Assembly: GCA_949317995.1 (NCBI GenBank)
Contig: OX439050.1
Location: forward strand, 21,034,061-21,098,060
DNA length: 64,000 bases
Reading direction: 5' to 3'
Origin: Acholoe squamosa
Taxonomy: Eukaryota; Annelida; Polychaeta; Phyllodocida; Polynoidae
The position numbers and the translations under genes are program-made. The notes below the pieces were generated by a model, which was not told where the DNA came from, did no database searches, and was given only the letters and a program-made list of their open reading frames with translations. Each line of letters opens with the position of its first letter. The first letter of the stretch is position 1. Below are positions 47,165-57,760 of the stretch, in pieces.

Positions 47165-47357
47165 TGTAGGGGTATGGTATTTACACTCTTACGTTAATGT
47201 ACCCGTGGGACTCAGACCTAGGTCTTCGGGTGTAGTGGGGGAATCCGGATGGCAGGTGGCAGCACCTGCCTCTGGGTTCGTATCCATTACACCAGGGGGC
47301 CTACCACTCGTCCGCCACACGTCACATGGCCGGTCTGAGTTTCGCGGGCTTTTCCCC

Positions 47358-47364
47358 TATATAA
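47358..47364 (+). promoter_or_regulatory. TATA box in the 5' LTR
   Basis: TATATAA in the context CCCCTATATAAGGCTGG, identical in the 3' LTR (57545-57551). Expected to start the genomic transcript about 25-30 nt downstream. Confidence 0.75.
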
Positions 47365-47499
47365 GGCTGGTTCTACCCCCATGTTCTCCAGTAGTGGTTT
47401 TGCCCACTGCTCAACCAGGTCGTTACCCGAAAGGGTAACCGAATGCCCTAGTAGCATGTAGTCCTCTGAGGCTGTGATCGTATGTAACATAAGCTATGA

Positions 47500-47505
47500 A
47501 ATAAA
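47500..47505 (+). terminator. Poly(A) signal in the 5' LTR
   Basis: AATAAA downstream of the TATA box. The matching signal in the 3' LTR is at 57677-57682 and would end the element's transcript. Confidence 0.65.
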
Positions 47506-47584
47506 AGCTTGGTTGCCTACCCGGAAACTTTTTCTCTCTTCGTTATGATTACTTAATCTAACTTAACGAGACGAACCACTACAC

Positions 47585-47599
47585 TGGTGCCGTGACCAG
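47585..47599 (+). promoter_or_regulatory. Primer-binding site
   Basis: TGGTGCCGTGACCAG starts one base after the LTR. TGG complements the CCA end of a tRNA. I cannot say which tRNA without a comparison. Confidence 0.75.
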
Positions 47600-47626
47600 T
47601 TGGTCTTCAGGTAAGCGCAGTCAGAA

Positions 47627-47860
47627 ATGACTGAGCTAAGCCCAGTTAGGGGAAATGGCCCAAATCATGAGCTAAGTTCCCCGATGGAAGATGGTGAAAT
47701 CAAGTCACCATCCCAAGGTACAGAGTGGAGAGATCCACAGGAACACTACCCTGATGGGTTAACGGATGTAAGAAAGAACTTACACGATGAACTGGAAGAA
47801 TTTGGAGATTCCTTATTCAGGTATCTTCGAAACCTGCACCTATGCACAAAAGAACAGTGA
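47627..47860 (+). pseudogene. gag: gag remnant (first about 75 codons)
   Basis: Starts at ATG 47627 (MTELSPVRG) and keeps the Gag N terminus (MEDGEIKSPSQGTEW onward, as in the other copy). At about 47855-47862 a deletion joins it to the start of the pol region, removing the coiled coil, capsid and zinc-knuckle parts. The frame stops at once. This copy cannot make its own particles. Confidence 0.9.
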
Positions 47861-47861
47861 A

Positions 47862-50800
47862 GCTAAGGGACCTGATCAGTTCCTTACTCATGAGGCTGGG
47901 GAGACTGATAGTACACCAGGTGTCAAGAACCGGCAGAAGAACATACAGGGGAAACCCGATATCAATCAAGAGGAAGTGGCCAATGAGTTGGCCAGGGTGG
48001 GGTGTGCCCAGCTTCCCCCGGGTCATCCTTGTCTCGAATTTTTAAAGGGATGTGGATTTGACCTCGGCGCTAAGACGGAACTTGCCAAGTACGCAAGTAG
48101 TCCTACCTACTTGAAAGGTAGGAGGTGGTATGCAGTTGTATCTGTGAGTGGTAGATCTGCTGAGTTTCTTGTCGATACGGGTGCTAGCCACTCCTGTATT
48201 GCTAAGAGATTCTACGATCTTTTGCCTACGAATCATGAAACTTTCACAATGGAAGGAAATGCTCGTACGGCCGATGGTAGCATGATACAAACGTTCGGTA
48301 GAACATGTATGAGGTTCAGTCTACAGGAGGATAAGGACTTCATCCTTACTTCTTCTGTGGTGAACATCGCGGATGATGGTATACTTGGTCTGGATTTTGC
48401 TGCATTATATGGAGCAAGGTTAGATTCCCAGAGGGGAATATTGGAAGTGAGAGACCCGTATCATCTCGAAGTACAATGCGTACTTAGGCAAGTGAGCAGT
48501 GTAGCCAGTGTAGCCCAGACTGTTAAGATACCACCAGGCACAGCCTGTGATGTCTTATGTCGAGCGGACAGAAAGTTTTCAGGAAAAACTGGAGTTGTAG
48601 AGCCAGATATGGCAATGTTGTCAAGTATCGGATTGGAATCCGCCGACGTTCTAGTAGCTAACGCTGCTTGGGAAGTGGTTCCTATATCCAATACCGGTAA
48701 TAAGACTGTCTACGTACAGAAGGATACGATCCTCGGGTCGGTTATCCTCTCTGAACTGGTAGAAGGCTGTGAACATGTTTCAGCACCCGGAGTCCCTTCC
48801 TCACCTGAAAGGAACCCTGAACTAGATACTCTAGTAGCCGAAAGCCATGTTGAAAATGATGAACAACGTGAAGCTCTAACTGACTTGATATATAAGTACC
48901 GTAAAGCTTTTGCAGCACCGAGTGAACATTGGGGCGTACTGATAAGGTAATGCATACGATTGACACTGGTGAGAATGAACCTTTTAAGATTCCTTATAGA
49001 AGACTCCCACTAGCCAAAAAGAGGATAGCTGAGGAGGAGATAGCTAAAATGCTTGAACAGGATGTAATAATTCCATCAACCTGTCCTTGGTCTAGCCCTG
49101 TGTGCATGGTGACTAAGAAAGATGGTACCATCCGTTTTTGCATAGATTACCGGAAATTGAATTGTATGACCAAGAAGAATTCATATCCCTTACCACGGAT
49201 TGATGAGACTATAGACTCCCTCGGAGGTAAGCAATGGTATTGCTCTCTAGACTTAAAATCCAGGTACTGGCAAGTGGGTATACATCTGAAAGACATGGAG
49301 AAGACGGCCTTTTCCAGTCATATTGGGTTATTCCAATATAATGTGATGCTGTTTGGATTGTGCAATGCACCGGCGACATTTGAAGCCATGATGGAAACTT
49401 TATTAAGTGACCTATTATGGAAGAAATGTCTCGTCTATCTAGATGATGTGATAGTCTTTGGAAAGACATACAAGGAATGCTTGGAAAATTTAGGTATGGT
49501 TCTGGAAAGGATCATAGCTAATGGATTGAAGCTGAAACCCAGGAAATGCGATCTTTTTAAAAGATCAATTAATTACTTGGGACGGATAATCTCGAATGAA
49601 GGGATTAAAGCCGATCCGGAGAAACTGGATGCTGTGTCAAATTGGCAGGCACCCACGAATGCGAAAGAAGTTAGATCCTTTCTTGGATTCTGTTCCTACT
49701 ACCGGGACTTTATCCCAGGATATTCCAGGGTCGCCTTTCCTATCCAGAGTTTGTCCCACTGGACACCTGGAGTGAGAAAGGAACGATTTCCTTGGGGATC
49801 CGAGCAAGACGAGGCCTTTATGAAAATAAAGGATTTGTTTGCAAGTACACCTGTGTTGAAGTACCCTACGAAGAATGGTCATTTCATTCTAGATACTGAT
49901 GCTAGTAACGAAAGCATAGGAGCTGCCCTTTCTCAGGTCCAGGATGGGGTTAAAGTTCCTATAGCCTTCGCTAGCAACATGTTGAGTAAATCTCAAAGAA
50001 ACTATTGTACCACTAAACGTGAGTTGCTGGCTGTGGTGGTCTATATGAAGAAGTTCAAGCACTTTTTGTGGGGAAGTGATTTCACTCTACGGACTGATCA
50101 CTCTTCTCTCAGATGGTTATTGAACTTCAAGGATGCAGAGGGGATGATAGGTCGCTGGTTGGTGCACCTATCCGAATTCGGTCTAAATCACAGCCAGATT
50201 GAACACCGAGCCGGGGCAAAACATTTGAATGCAGATGCTTTGTCTAGAATCCCAGTGAGGAAATGTGCAAACGCTGAGTGCACTGATTGTGGAGCACACA
50301 ATGCTGTGTTGGCAGGGGTTCGAGTACCTTTCGAAACCCAACCGGAACATGTTTTGAATTGGTCCTTGGAGACGATCCAACAGTTCCAGGAGTCTGATGC
50401 AGTCACATCACGTTTGATTAAGTTTCTTAATCAGGGTATCTGTCCTCCAAGACCCGAAGTGTCATCGGGGAACAGGGAGATGAGACGATTCCTAGCTCAA
50501 TGGGCCGAGCTGGAAGTCCGGGATGGTATTCTATTTCGATGGAAGAACTATTCTAATAGGAAGAAAACCTTGCAACTTGTCATACCTAGTGCTATGCGAC
50601 GAGATATTATGTATTTCTGTCACGGGCATAGAACTAGTGGACACTTTGGAAAGAAACGGTCTCTAGAACGTCTATCCAGACGATACTATTGGCCTGGCAT
50701 TAGTACAGATCTCACCCGATGGGTAGAGACCTGTCCTGAATGCTGTAAGAACAAACCAGGACCCGGGTTAGGCAAACTGCCATTATCCCAGGAACTGTTT

Positions 50801-51969
50801 GGTGTAAGGTTTGCTAGAGTAGCTGTTGACATTATTAGTGGGATTCCTCCCACTCCTAGTGGCAACACGTGTATGATGGTCGTGTCAGATTATTATACCA
50901 AGTACACCCGAGTGTTTCCTTTACCAGATCATAAGGCTGTTACTTGTGCTATGGCCTTTGTAAAAGGGTGGGTGTTGCACCTAGGTGTCCCACTCATGTT
51001 ACATAGTGACCAGGGCAGAGAATTTGAGTCTAGTCTGTGGCAAGAGATGTGTAATTGTCTGGCAATTTGCAAGACAAGAACTAATCCCTTATAGACCACA
51101 GAGTGATGGACAAGTGGAGAGGTTCAATAGGAATCTGATCCAAGTATTGAACTCTCTAGTAAATGAGCAAATGGACGATTGGGATGAACAATGTGAATTC
51201 GTGGTACATGCTTATAATGGCACTGTACACTCGAGCACAAACTGTTCTCCTCGTTTTTGGAGAGGATTTGATCATGCCAGCAGTTTTGGTGTTTGGCGTA
51301 ATAAGAATGAATCCGGAAACCCCTTGCCAGGTGATGTTTGTACAATCTCTAAGAGATAATATCAAACAAGCCTATGAGAGGGTTAGAGATGAGTTGCAGA
51401 AAACTGCGCGTTGGCAGAAAGTTGGCTATGACACAGGTCTAAAAGCTAGATTTTTTAATCTAGGGGATAGAGTGTTGCGTCTACACCAACCTCTGGCCAA
51501 CCTGAAATTAGCCAGCAATTGGGATGGACCTTTCACTATAACTCAGGTTATTAGTGATTGCACAGTGATTATTAAATCACAGCTTGGTAAATGTTACAAG
51601 TCAAATGTAGCGAGGCTACGCCCATGGAGGGGAAGGGATACCTCCACCGAAATGTACGGCGATGGTCTATTGGAAGTAATGGAACAAAGTCGTGTTAAGC
51701 AACTCGAAGTGGTACCGACCCGAAAGCGAGGACCCGGGCGGCCATGGAAGGTGGTTGTAGACCCGAAGAGGGTGATGCCCCCTGTTGTAACACCTGGAAA
51801 ACAGGGGAAGATACAAAAAGTCTCGGCAGGTGCAGGTAAAAATAAGAGGCAAGGTCCTTCTAAGGCTAAGAAGACCTTGGGAAAGTCTCTTACGGATACC
51901 AGGTCAATAAAAGAGGCCTCAAAACCTCTTAGACGCAGTCCAAGGTTGCTAAAGACTGCCGTAACCTAG
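47862..51969 (+). pseudogene. pol: Ty3/gypsy pol with three indels
   Basis: Protease (VDTGAS near 48175), RT (YLDD near 49440), RNase H (TDAS near 49900), integrase (HHCC near 50630-50745; D-D-E with SDQGREFE near 51010 and ERFN near 51120), GPF module (near 51525) and a basic tail with KRGPGRP. Three frame breaks are seen by comparison with the other copy. One base is missing near 48927 between protease and RT, one extra base lies near 51090 in the integrase core, and an 8-base loss near 51249 falls between CTCCT repeats. No premature stop interrupts the 720-codon RT/RNase H/integrase frame at 48929-51094. It is therefore decayed in a different way from the minus-strand copy. Confidence 0.94.
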
Positions 51970-52515
51970 CCCACGAGTGTGTTGTCCTGTACTGTGTACT
52001 GTTATATGTTGTAACCTTGTTCAATGTATATTTGAGCCGGTCATGAGTTTCTGGAAAAGGAGCTATGACAATGTACCTATGGTTTTGGACGGATAATCCG
52101 GTGGATATGCCTATGCTATCCATAAACTCCATAATACCTAGCGAGTTGTCATGGCTGAGACCTGAGTACAGACAGACGACCGATCGGGTATTGTATTGTT
52201 TTTATGTAGGGGCGCGTGGCCTAATTAAGGGCACGCAGGAAAGTTATTGACCCATTTGTGGATGGTCACGTGAGGCGCCAGTTTGATCACGCGCAGCGAT
52301 TCAAGTTCGAGTATCCCGCCATATTGTCTCATTCCTGCGAAGGAAGAAGACGTGGCCGAGGGTGGTCTTACTCTTTTTGGAGTTTGATAGCCTGTGACAG
52401 CCGTGTTTCGAGGTGTGCCCTCATTAAAAGGCACCCGCCTTTCACTGGGTAAGCAGTCTTAACTGCTTATCCGGTGGATTGGGATATTTAAATCACCGAA
52501 CAGCCACCTCTGGCG
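51970..52515 (+). other. Spacer between pol and the third ORF
   Basis: Noncoding. The first about 45 bp match the left edge of the window in the other copy, which shows that this spacer is part of the element. ATTAAAAGGCACCC and a short CTTAACTGCTTA-type stretch precede the ORF. No clear splice acceptor was fixed by eye. Confidence 0.5.
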
Positions 52516-55500
52516 ATGGCAGAAAAGGCCGTCCGCCTTGGCAGTGGTGCCGGTGCTAGCATCCCGCCGGAGTATGGAAGTGGTTCTCCCAAGAGTCCCA
52601 CTTATACATACGACGATCAGCAATACGATGCTGATTGTGATCAGATGGATCAACAAATGAATGTTGATCAGTACTTTTCCGGAGTAGATGATAGTGACGT
52701 AGAATCGTTCTATGACGCATCCGACAACTCCAGACAAGTGAGTTCTGAACGCCGTAGTGTTCAGCAAACAATTGATGTAGGTAGGCCTTATGTAGCTCCC
52801 CCATCCGGAAGTTTGAGTGGAGAGCTGGCAGGAGTTAAGTCTCATGACAGGGCTCTAATGCCACCTCCCCCTCAATTGCCGCCTCGTCTGGGTGGGAGTA
52901 CCTCATCCGGTGCTTTTGGACCTGCTTCTCCGGTTGACAGGCCAATGTACCTAGAGCTGCCCCTACCAGACAGTCCCGAATGGCACGATGTAGCCGGTCC
53001 CTATGACGGACGGATGTTAGCTATTTCCGAGGAAATGCTGATACCCACCTGTTATGGGACGCCCAGAGAGGTTGACGAGCGTGTTGTCAACGCGATCTGG
53101 GAATGTGCTCATCCGCAATGGGATAATACCTTTCCGTAAGCCTGGCTGATGGATTACCATCAGATGGCCAAAGGACTGGTAGTCCATTTATGGTTTTGTA
53201 AAGCCGTCTGGGACGCAGAAATGGCTTTCCGAAGGAATACCTTCTATAGGCCTTCCTATGTGTCTGACAAAACAGGTTATACCGGTGTCACGGCAGACGA
53301 GGTCTCTAGGTACATAGATAGAGACAAGATCCTAATTTTAGGAATAGCGGAGGAGTATGAAGCAGCAGGCAACGCAGTTGTGGATTACTGTCCAGGGGTC
53401 CCCATTATGTCTCAAACCATTGAGGCAGAGGAGGCCCGGATTGGTGTGTCTCCACTAGACAGACTCGGGGTGATACAAGACCTCGTAGTACATCTATTGG
53501 AGAGGCAGTATGCACTGGCGCACTGAGAGCTTGTCCCCGAGCCAGCACCCGTGCAGGTAATGGCCAAGATGGCTGATCGGATGGAGCGTCTCATATCTCC
53601 TGCTGAAACTCCTACCTTGGGAGGTATAGCAGAAGTACCTGAGGAGGCTCCACCTGGTACAGATGGTTCCCCTAAAACTGCTCAGTCTACCCCAATAGAG
53701 GCTGACCAGAAGTCAGGGAAAACCGCTAGTGGAAAGGGTAAGGGAACCCCCACTAAAGGTAAAGGTAAAGGGAAGCGGTCAGGAATCAAACCCTCTACCA
53801 GCACGAGTGTGGCCGACAGTACCCAAACCCGTCAGGTGTCTCCACGCTCGGCCAATAGGAAGGGAGCTAAGGCTTCGGATGTCTCAGGCAACGAGACGGA
53901 TGCATCCGAGCCTGGCACCTCTACCAACGGTAGATCCCGCAGACGGAATAAGAAGAAGGTTAACCAACGTAAACCTGAACCTATCGAGGTAGACGTTCAT
54001 ACTGAAACTCCAGAAGTTGAACAGGCTGTCTCAACTGTAAAAGTTGAGCTCAGTGTGCCAATCGTCAAGCTACACGACGTGATGGCCGATTTGAGTGGGG
54101 ACGCTCAAGATGCCGCAGCCCAGGTTCTCGCAGGTCAACAACCTGTTGTGCAACCTGTGGATGTACCATCCGACCCGGAGGGAGAGGAGCCGGTTGACCC
54201 AGTTGTGGATGTCACTCAGACCGACGAGAAAGAGGCTGCTATCTGGGAAAACGCCAACAGCAACTTTGCCGACTTCATTCCTCTACACAGGGGACACCTG
54301 AAGGGAAGTAAATCCATATGGAGACTACCCCCTCGGATCACCTGTGAGAAGCGTGAAGATATGGAGGAGTGGCTTCGCAAGAAGCTCTCCGACAGGAAAC
54401 CAGCCAATATGTACTGGATCTATTGGGAATTCGTTAAGAATTCACCCAATGGTCTGTACAACTATGACCAGAAGGGTAAACTAAAGTTTCCTCTGGACGA
54501 GTGCTACAGGGAGGATCGTAAGGATTGTCCCTTTCAAAGTTGTACTCAGAGTGAAGGTGAGGTTGAATTTGTCCTCGAGATGGAGGTTCACATGCACCAG
54601 AGGCTGGAATATGTCTGCGATCGAGAGGTTGGCAAGAAATGTGCTAAATGCACAGGATTTGTCACTCTCCGACGCGGAGACATGGTCCGGCACTATGTTA
54701 CTTCGCATGGAGAGGGCCTGGAGGCAGCCATAGATAGAGTGATGAAAATTCACTCTGAACTCTATGGCAACCTTAAGGGCCTCAATGCCGAGAAACTTGC
54801 TTCTCTCACACCGAGCACGAAGCAGGAGGAGTACGATTTGTTGAACGAATGGAGGAGCAATAAGGCCCGCCGCCGGGGTGGGGCTTATGTAACTCCATCC
54901 AGAGAACAAGTCCGAAGCTGCAGGGACTACCGTCAGGGACCCTCTGTGGCAGATAGGAAGAGACAGGCGTCCGAATCTCCTAGCCGATCCAGGTCACCAC
55001 TGGAGGCGCTGGAGAAACAGAAGAATGGGGGAAGGAAGAAGCCACATCTTCCGTCTCCTACTGGAACTCCTTCTAGCTATGGACGAGCACCAGCCCCGAG
55101 AGGTGGTGCAAAGAACCCGACATTCTTTGGTGTCAGTGGACCGGTTGGTCAATCCTCCCAAAAACACGCGCCTTTGAATGTCAGAGACCCGAAGCAGTAC
55201 CCTGCTATGGGCCCACCTGGACCAGAGATGCAAATCTTTGATCAGTACGGGAGGGTCAAGCAGGAACTGCCGACTGGAGGAGGTCAAGCTCCACGACCGA
55301 CAATGAGTGCTGTGGTGAGACAACGTCCACCCGCGCCATTGTTGACTGTTACAGACCTTAGAAGGGAGTTGTCGCAGTTGCCCCTGGCCCAGGGACTACC
55401 AAACCAAGGCCCTCCTACGCCACCGCTAGTGTGGCTACTACTGCCATTGCTTCTTCGCATATGCAAGTAGCTGTCACTGCGTATGGGTCTGGTTCACAGC

Positions 55501-56006
55501 CGAAGCCTCAGGGTTTGTCTTGTACTATTCAAAGCAAGCAATTTGAGACGTTACAGCACCACCTGGAAAACCTCCATTTGGATATGTACCGTCGGACAGT
55601 GTCGAGCACTCTCCAGTGCATAGATGCGATCCAGAAGTCAGAGATCAACCGAATCTCTACTCAGATAAAGGCTGATGTTGCCAAAGAGAAGCAGGAAGCT
55701 GCTAATCTGCGGCAAGAAGCCTTATCCGAGAAGGAAACAGCTTCTCAGATGCTCGACCTAGAACGGGCAACGAACATGAAGAACCAATAAAAGTTCTTCA
55801 AGGTTTTTGGAGTTATCATGGATAACTGGGACGGCACACCTGGACATGCTTTGAGCTTGTTCGAAGCACGCCAGAAGGTGAAATTAACACCAGCTGTCCC
55901 CGCATTGGCTGTACCTACGGATGGAGCTGGTGTAGACTCTCTTGTTCAGCCACAGGCTCAACAACCGGGTTCAAACCAGCCACCCGAGGAGAACATGGAA
56001 CAGTAA
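52516..56006 (+). pseudogene. Third ORF of the LTR element, unknown protein, three stops and one frameshift
   Basis: One long protein frame starts MAEKAVRLGSG at 52516. It is interrupted by TAA at 53137 and TGA at 53524, and shifts frame near 55420 (continuing 55431-55790). After another TAA at 55788 it reaches 56006. Visible parts are an acidic, Pro-rich N terminus, a helical region (53150-53520), a Lys/Gly/Ser-rich stretch with KGKGTPTKGKGKGKRSG (about 53740), and a Cys/His region at about 54520-54710. That region includes CAKC..RHYVTSH, a C2H2-like finger preceded by a CPFQSC/VHMH segment. An Arg/Ser and Pro-rich part and a C-terminal coiled coil (55620-55760) follow. It occupies the env position but has no signal peptide, transmembrane segment or fusion-like region. 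It looks nucleic-acid binding. I recognise no family. Confidence 0.7.
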
Positions 56007-57340
56007 AACCTGTTGCATGAAGGTCGGACATAATTGTGTGTCCCGAGGGGTTATCACCTATGTATTGTTGGATGAGAATTTACCTTTTTATCCAACCCGT
56101 ATCGATTCGGGTACAAAACTATACCCTAATCCAGAAACTGAAAGCAGAAGAAAAGTCAACAAGTCACCTTGGAGAAGGAGTACGAATGCTGTCAATATTA
56201 TAACTGTGCTGTGCTATGACATAATAACTGCCTATTTATTGAACTGTGGACATTTAATACCGGAATACGTTAATATGGACTTTAAACTACAACCGGATAC
56301 ACTACTACTACTTGTCAGCTAGCACTACAGGCATCCGGGTTTAGCTACGCCCATAAAGTCCATCAATAGTCTACAACTGGATCTACTACTACTTCCAGTT
56401 AGCTAGCACTACAGGCAACAGGGTTTAGCTACGCCCATCAACATATTCTTCTATAGCACTTCAGGCATCAGGGTTCAGCTCGCCCAAAATCTACAAATTC
56501 CTGGATTAAACATAGCACTTCAGGCATCAGGGTTCAGCTTGCCCATACCAAGACATCTGCAGCATCCGACTCCACTTATATTCTCCAACCAAGAAACACG
56601 TAACTTTGTTAATAATATTGTATTGCATGTGAAATTGTATTTATAACTCTAATATGTTTTATAAAGGTATATTATTATATAAATGTACTTACTTATAAAT
56701 ATACTGGATCTGCGTATCCTAAAAGTTATTTAAGGTAGTACTAGACCTATAACTGTCTAGATAGGTCATTCCTGGTCTCAATATATTAAGAGACTATACT
56801 TCTTCTGTAGTTTGTAAATATAAAACACTAAGGTATAAATTGAGCTGCGTCTCAAATATATAATCATCTCTTTCTATAAAATAGAGAAGGTCCAATGGAT
56901 TTCTCTAAACTTAGTATTATATTACTCAGGTTAATGCCTTATTGTGTTCATATGATTACTCATATCTGTTCATTATTGTTAATTTCACTTTAAAAGTGGA
57001 CAAAGTTGTTAATTTAAAAAGTCGAAAATTTTTTTCCGGGTTTAATAACTGTAATACGATTAATATTTACAACCACAGGTCCTTTTCAAGACCCTACTGT
57101 TGTCAAACGTTAATATAAATCTGTGATATTTATAATATGTGGTTGTTATAGCTACTGGTGGAAATGAAATGAACGATACTCGATGCTATTATTGTATAAA
57201 TTTTTCAGAAATAGGATAGTCTCATACTATAGCCTATTTCACATCGAGCAAGTGTAATTAATACCCCTTTTTAGTATTGTAAACAATCACTTACTAGGTA
57301 ATTAATACACTGCGGTTTAATTACCCCCAAGTTATTGTCT
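56007..57340 (+). other. 3' noncoding part of the LTR element with four GCACT-CAGGC repeats
   Basis: AT-rich. Units reading AGCACT(A/T)CAGGCA followed by GGGTT(T/C)AGCT and GCCCA start at 56321, 56404, 56455 and 56514. No ORF. Confidence 0.65.
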
Positions 57341-57351
57341 AAGGGGGGCAG
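57341..57351 (+). promoter_or_regulatory. Polypurine tract
   Basis: AAGGGGGGCAG directly before the 3' LTR, the expected primer for plus-strand DNA synthesis. Confidence 0.8.
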
Positions 57352-57760
57352 TGTAGGGGTATGGTATTTACACTCTTACGTTCATGTACCCGTGGGACTC
57401 ACACCTAGGTCTTCGGGTGTAGTGGGGGAATCCGGATTGCAGGTGGCAGCACCTGCCTCTGGGTTCGTATCCATTACACCAGGGGGCCTACCACTCGTCC
57501 GTCACACGTCACGTGGCCGGTCTGAGTTTCGCGGGCTTTTCCCCTATATAAGGCTGGTTCTACCCCCATGTTCTCCAGTAGTGGTTTTGCCCACTGCTCA
57601 ACCAGGTCGTTGTAACCGAATGCCCTTGTAGCATGTAGTCCTCTGAGGCTGTGATCGTATGTAACATAAGCTATAAAATAAAAGCTCGGTTGCCTACCCG
57701 GAAACTTTTTCTCTCTTCGTTATGATTACTTAATCTAACTTAACGAGACGAACCACTACA
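57352..57760 (+). repeat. 3' LTR, 409 bp
   Basis: TGTAG...CTACA, 10 bp shorter than the 5' LTR, with TATATAA at 57545 and AATAAA at 57677. Confidence 0.95.

Larger units (their letters stand above)
47165..47583 (+). repeat. 5' LTR, 419 bp
   Basis: Begins TGTAG and ends CTACA (5-bp terminal inversion). It differs from the 3' LTR by eight substitutions (about 2%) and a 10-bp extra segment at about 47432 (ACCCGAAAGG, part of a small ACCC/GGGT hairpin). Confidence 0.95.
47165..57760 (+). mobile_element. LTR-to-LTR Ty3/gypsy element, 10.6 kb, gag-deleted, with a third ORF
   Basis: Order: 5' LTR, primer-binding site, gag remnant, protease-RT-RNase H-integrase, a 3.5-kb ORF region, a 1.3-kb noncoding part, polypurine tract, 3' LTR. 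The target duplication CAAG flanks it. It lies inside the 31-bp minisatellite. Compared with the minus-strand copy it lacks about 2.57 kb of gag, so an undeleted member would be about 13 kb, large for this group. The LTRs differ by 8 substitutions and one 10-bp indel. Confidence 0.94.

Noticed and set aside
47220..47300. tRNA-like words in the LTR (GTAGTGGGG and GGGTTCGTATCC)
   Set aside because: No cloverleaf pairing; part of a pol II LTR with a TATA box.
52516..55470. Host gene inside the LTR element
   Set aside because: The LTR pair, TSD and polypurine tract enclose it, and the spacer start matches the other copy; simplest as an element ORF, although capture of host sequence remains possible.
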